NCBI GenBank assembly: GCA_023473785.1
Contig: JAMCYD010000003.1
Span: 1 to 28,718 of the forward strand
Direction of reading: 5' to 3'
DNA from: Patescibacteria group bacterium
Lineage (GTDB): Bacteria > Patescibacteriota > Microgenomatia > Levybacterales > UBA12049
Length of the DNA: 28,718 nt
Shown: piece by piece, positions 28,557 to 28,718 of the stretch
Numbering within the stretch: the first letter of the stretch is position 1
Layout: each line of letters opens with the position of its first letter
Position numbers and translations under genes: made by a program
The notes under the pieces: generated by a model
What the model saw: the letters and a program-made list of their open reading frames with translations, nothing else
Told to the model about the DNA's origin: nothing
Database searches by the model: none

Positions 28557-28718
28557 GAAAAAGGACTATATTTTTGCGCAACTAAATTTTTAATCGGAAG
28601 AAAAAGAGGGTTGGGAAGATTGCTCCATGCAGCCCATTTCCAGCCCTCACATTTTTCCGGTTCCATATTTTTTACTTTCCCGCTGTCGTAATCAGAAGTG
28701 AAAAACAACGTTACGTAG
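28553..28718 (-). CDS. NUDIX hydrolase, C-terminal part (5' end outside window)
   Basis: The minus-strand frame from 28717 to a TAG at 28555-28553 gives 54 residues. It begins YVTLFFTSDYDSGKVKNMEP and continues EKCEGWKWAAWSNLPNPLFLP plus a final helix. The VTLFF strand, EPEKCEGWxW and LPxPLFLP are typical of the C-terminal third of MutT/NUDIX proteins. The NUDIX box itself lies outside the window. Such enzymes hydrolyse nucleoside diphosphates linked to other moieties. Convergent with the miniprotein gene, with 3 bp overlapping. Confidence 0.8.
   Translation of the reverse strand, partial: YVTLFFTSDYDSGKVKNMEPEKCEGWKWAAWSNLPNPLFLPIKNLVAQKYSPFS

Overview
The window looks like a chromosomal piece of a small-genome, AT-rich bacterium of the Candidate Phyla Radiation (Patescibacteria). 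Microgenomates is my best guess, judged from protein style and not from any search. Pointers are very compact packing, convergent genes that touch or overlap, a stand-alone riboflavin kinase without its adenylyltransferase half, shortened YchF and RF1, many secreted or single-span proteins with P/T-rich linkers, and a 56-aa membrane protein of a type common in such genomes. Genes end in TAA, TAG and TGA and an RF1 with a PxT motif is present, so the code looks standard (no sign of UGA recoding).

Layout. 1-1366 (+): 3' part of threonine synthase and an unknown 245-aa protein. 1343-1756 (-): riboflavin kinase carrying an in-frame GC-rich palindromic insertion. 1844-2014 (+): small membrane protein. 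2041-5944 (+): a tightly coupled five-gene operon (NagB-like sugar-phosphate isomerase, class IV aminotransferase, phosphoribosyltransferase, APH-like kinase, HAD phosphatase) behind a near-consensus promoter with a palindrome at the transcription start. 5921-7607: a scrambled patch with a two-repeat small protein, a VOC protein, a nonsense-broken gene, a short boundary repeat seen four times, and two decayed promoter-plus-5'-end fragments resembling the start of ychF. 7608-13637 (+): PhnB-like VOC protein, ychF, rpsF-ssb-rpsR, an S41 peptidase, an HtrA protease and murB. 13710-19759 (-): cell-surface block with an 847-aa adhesin-like protein, two tandem 291-aa paralogues, a single-span 273-aa protein and a flavin reductase. 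19826-21511 (+): CPA2 cation/proton antiporter. 21515-26304 (-): two secreted proteins, pepP, hisS, rpmE and prfA. 26377-28556 (+): degenerate metallo-beta-lactamase-fold protein, dnaB and a proline-rich miniprotein, then the C-terminal part of a NUDIX protein on the other strand.

The most striking genome-scale signal is in the promoters. Many genes here have a -10 hexamer only 6-9 nt before the start codon, often with a TTGACA-like -35 at 17-18 nt. This predicts that transcription starts at or next to the ATG/GTG, giving leaderless mRNAs. Only three small genes (1844, 6053, 28380) have strong Shine-Dalgarno sequences. The other leads are the possible pathway encoded at 2090-5944, the palindromic protein-coding insertion in the riboflavin kinase, and the duplicated, mosaic surface proteins.
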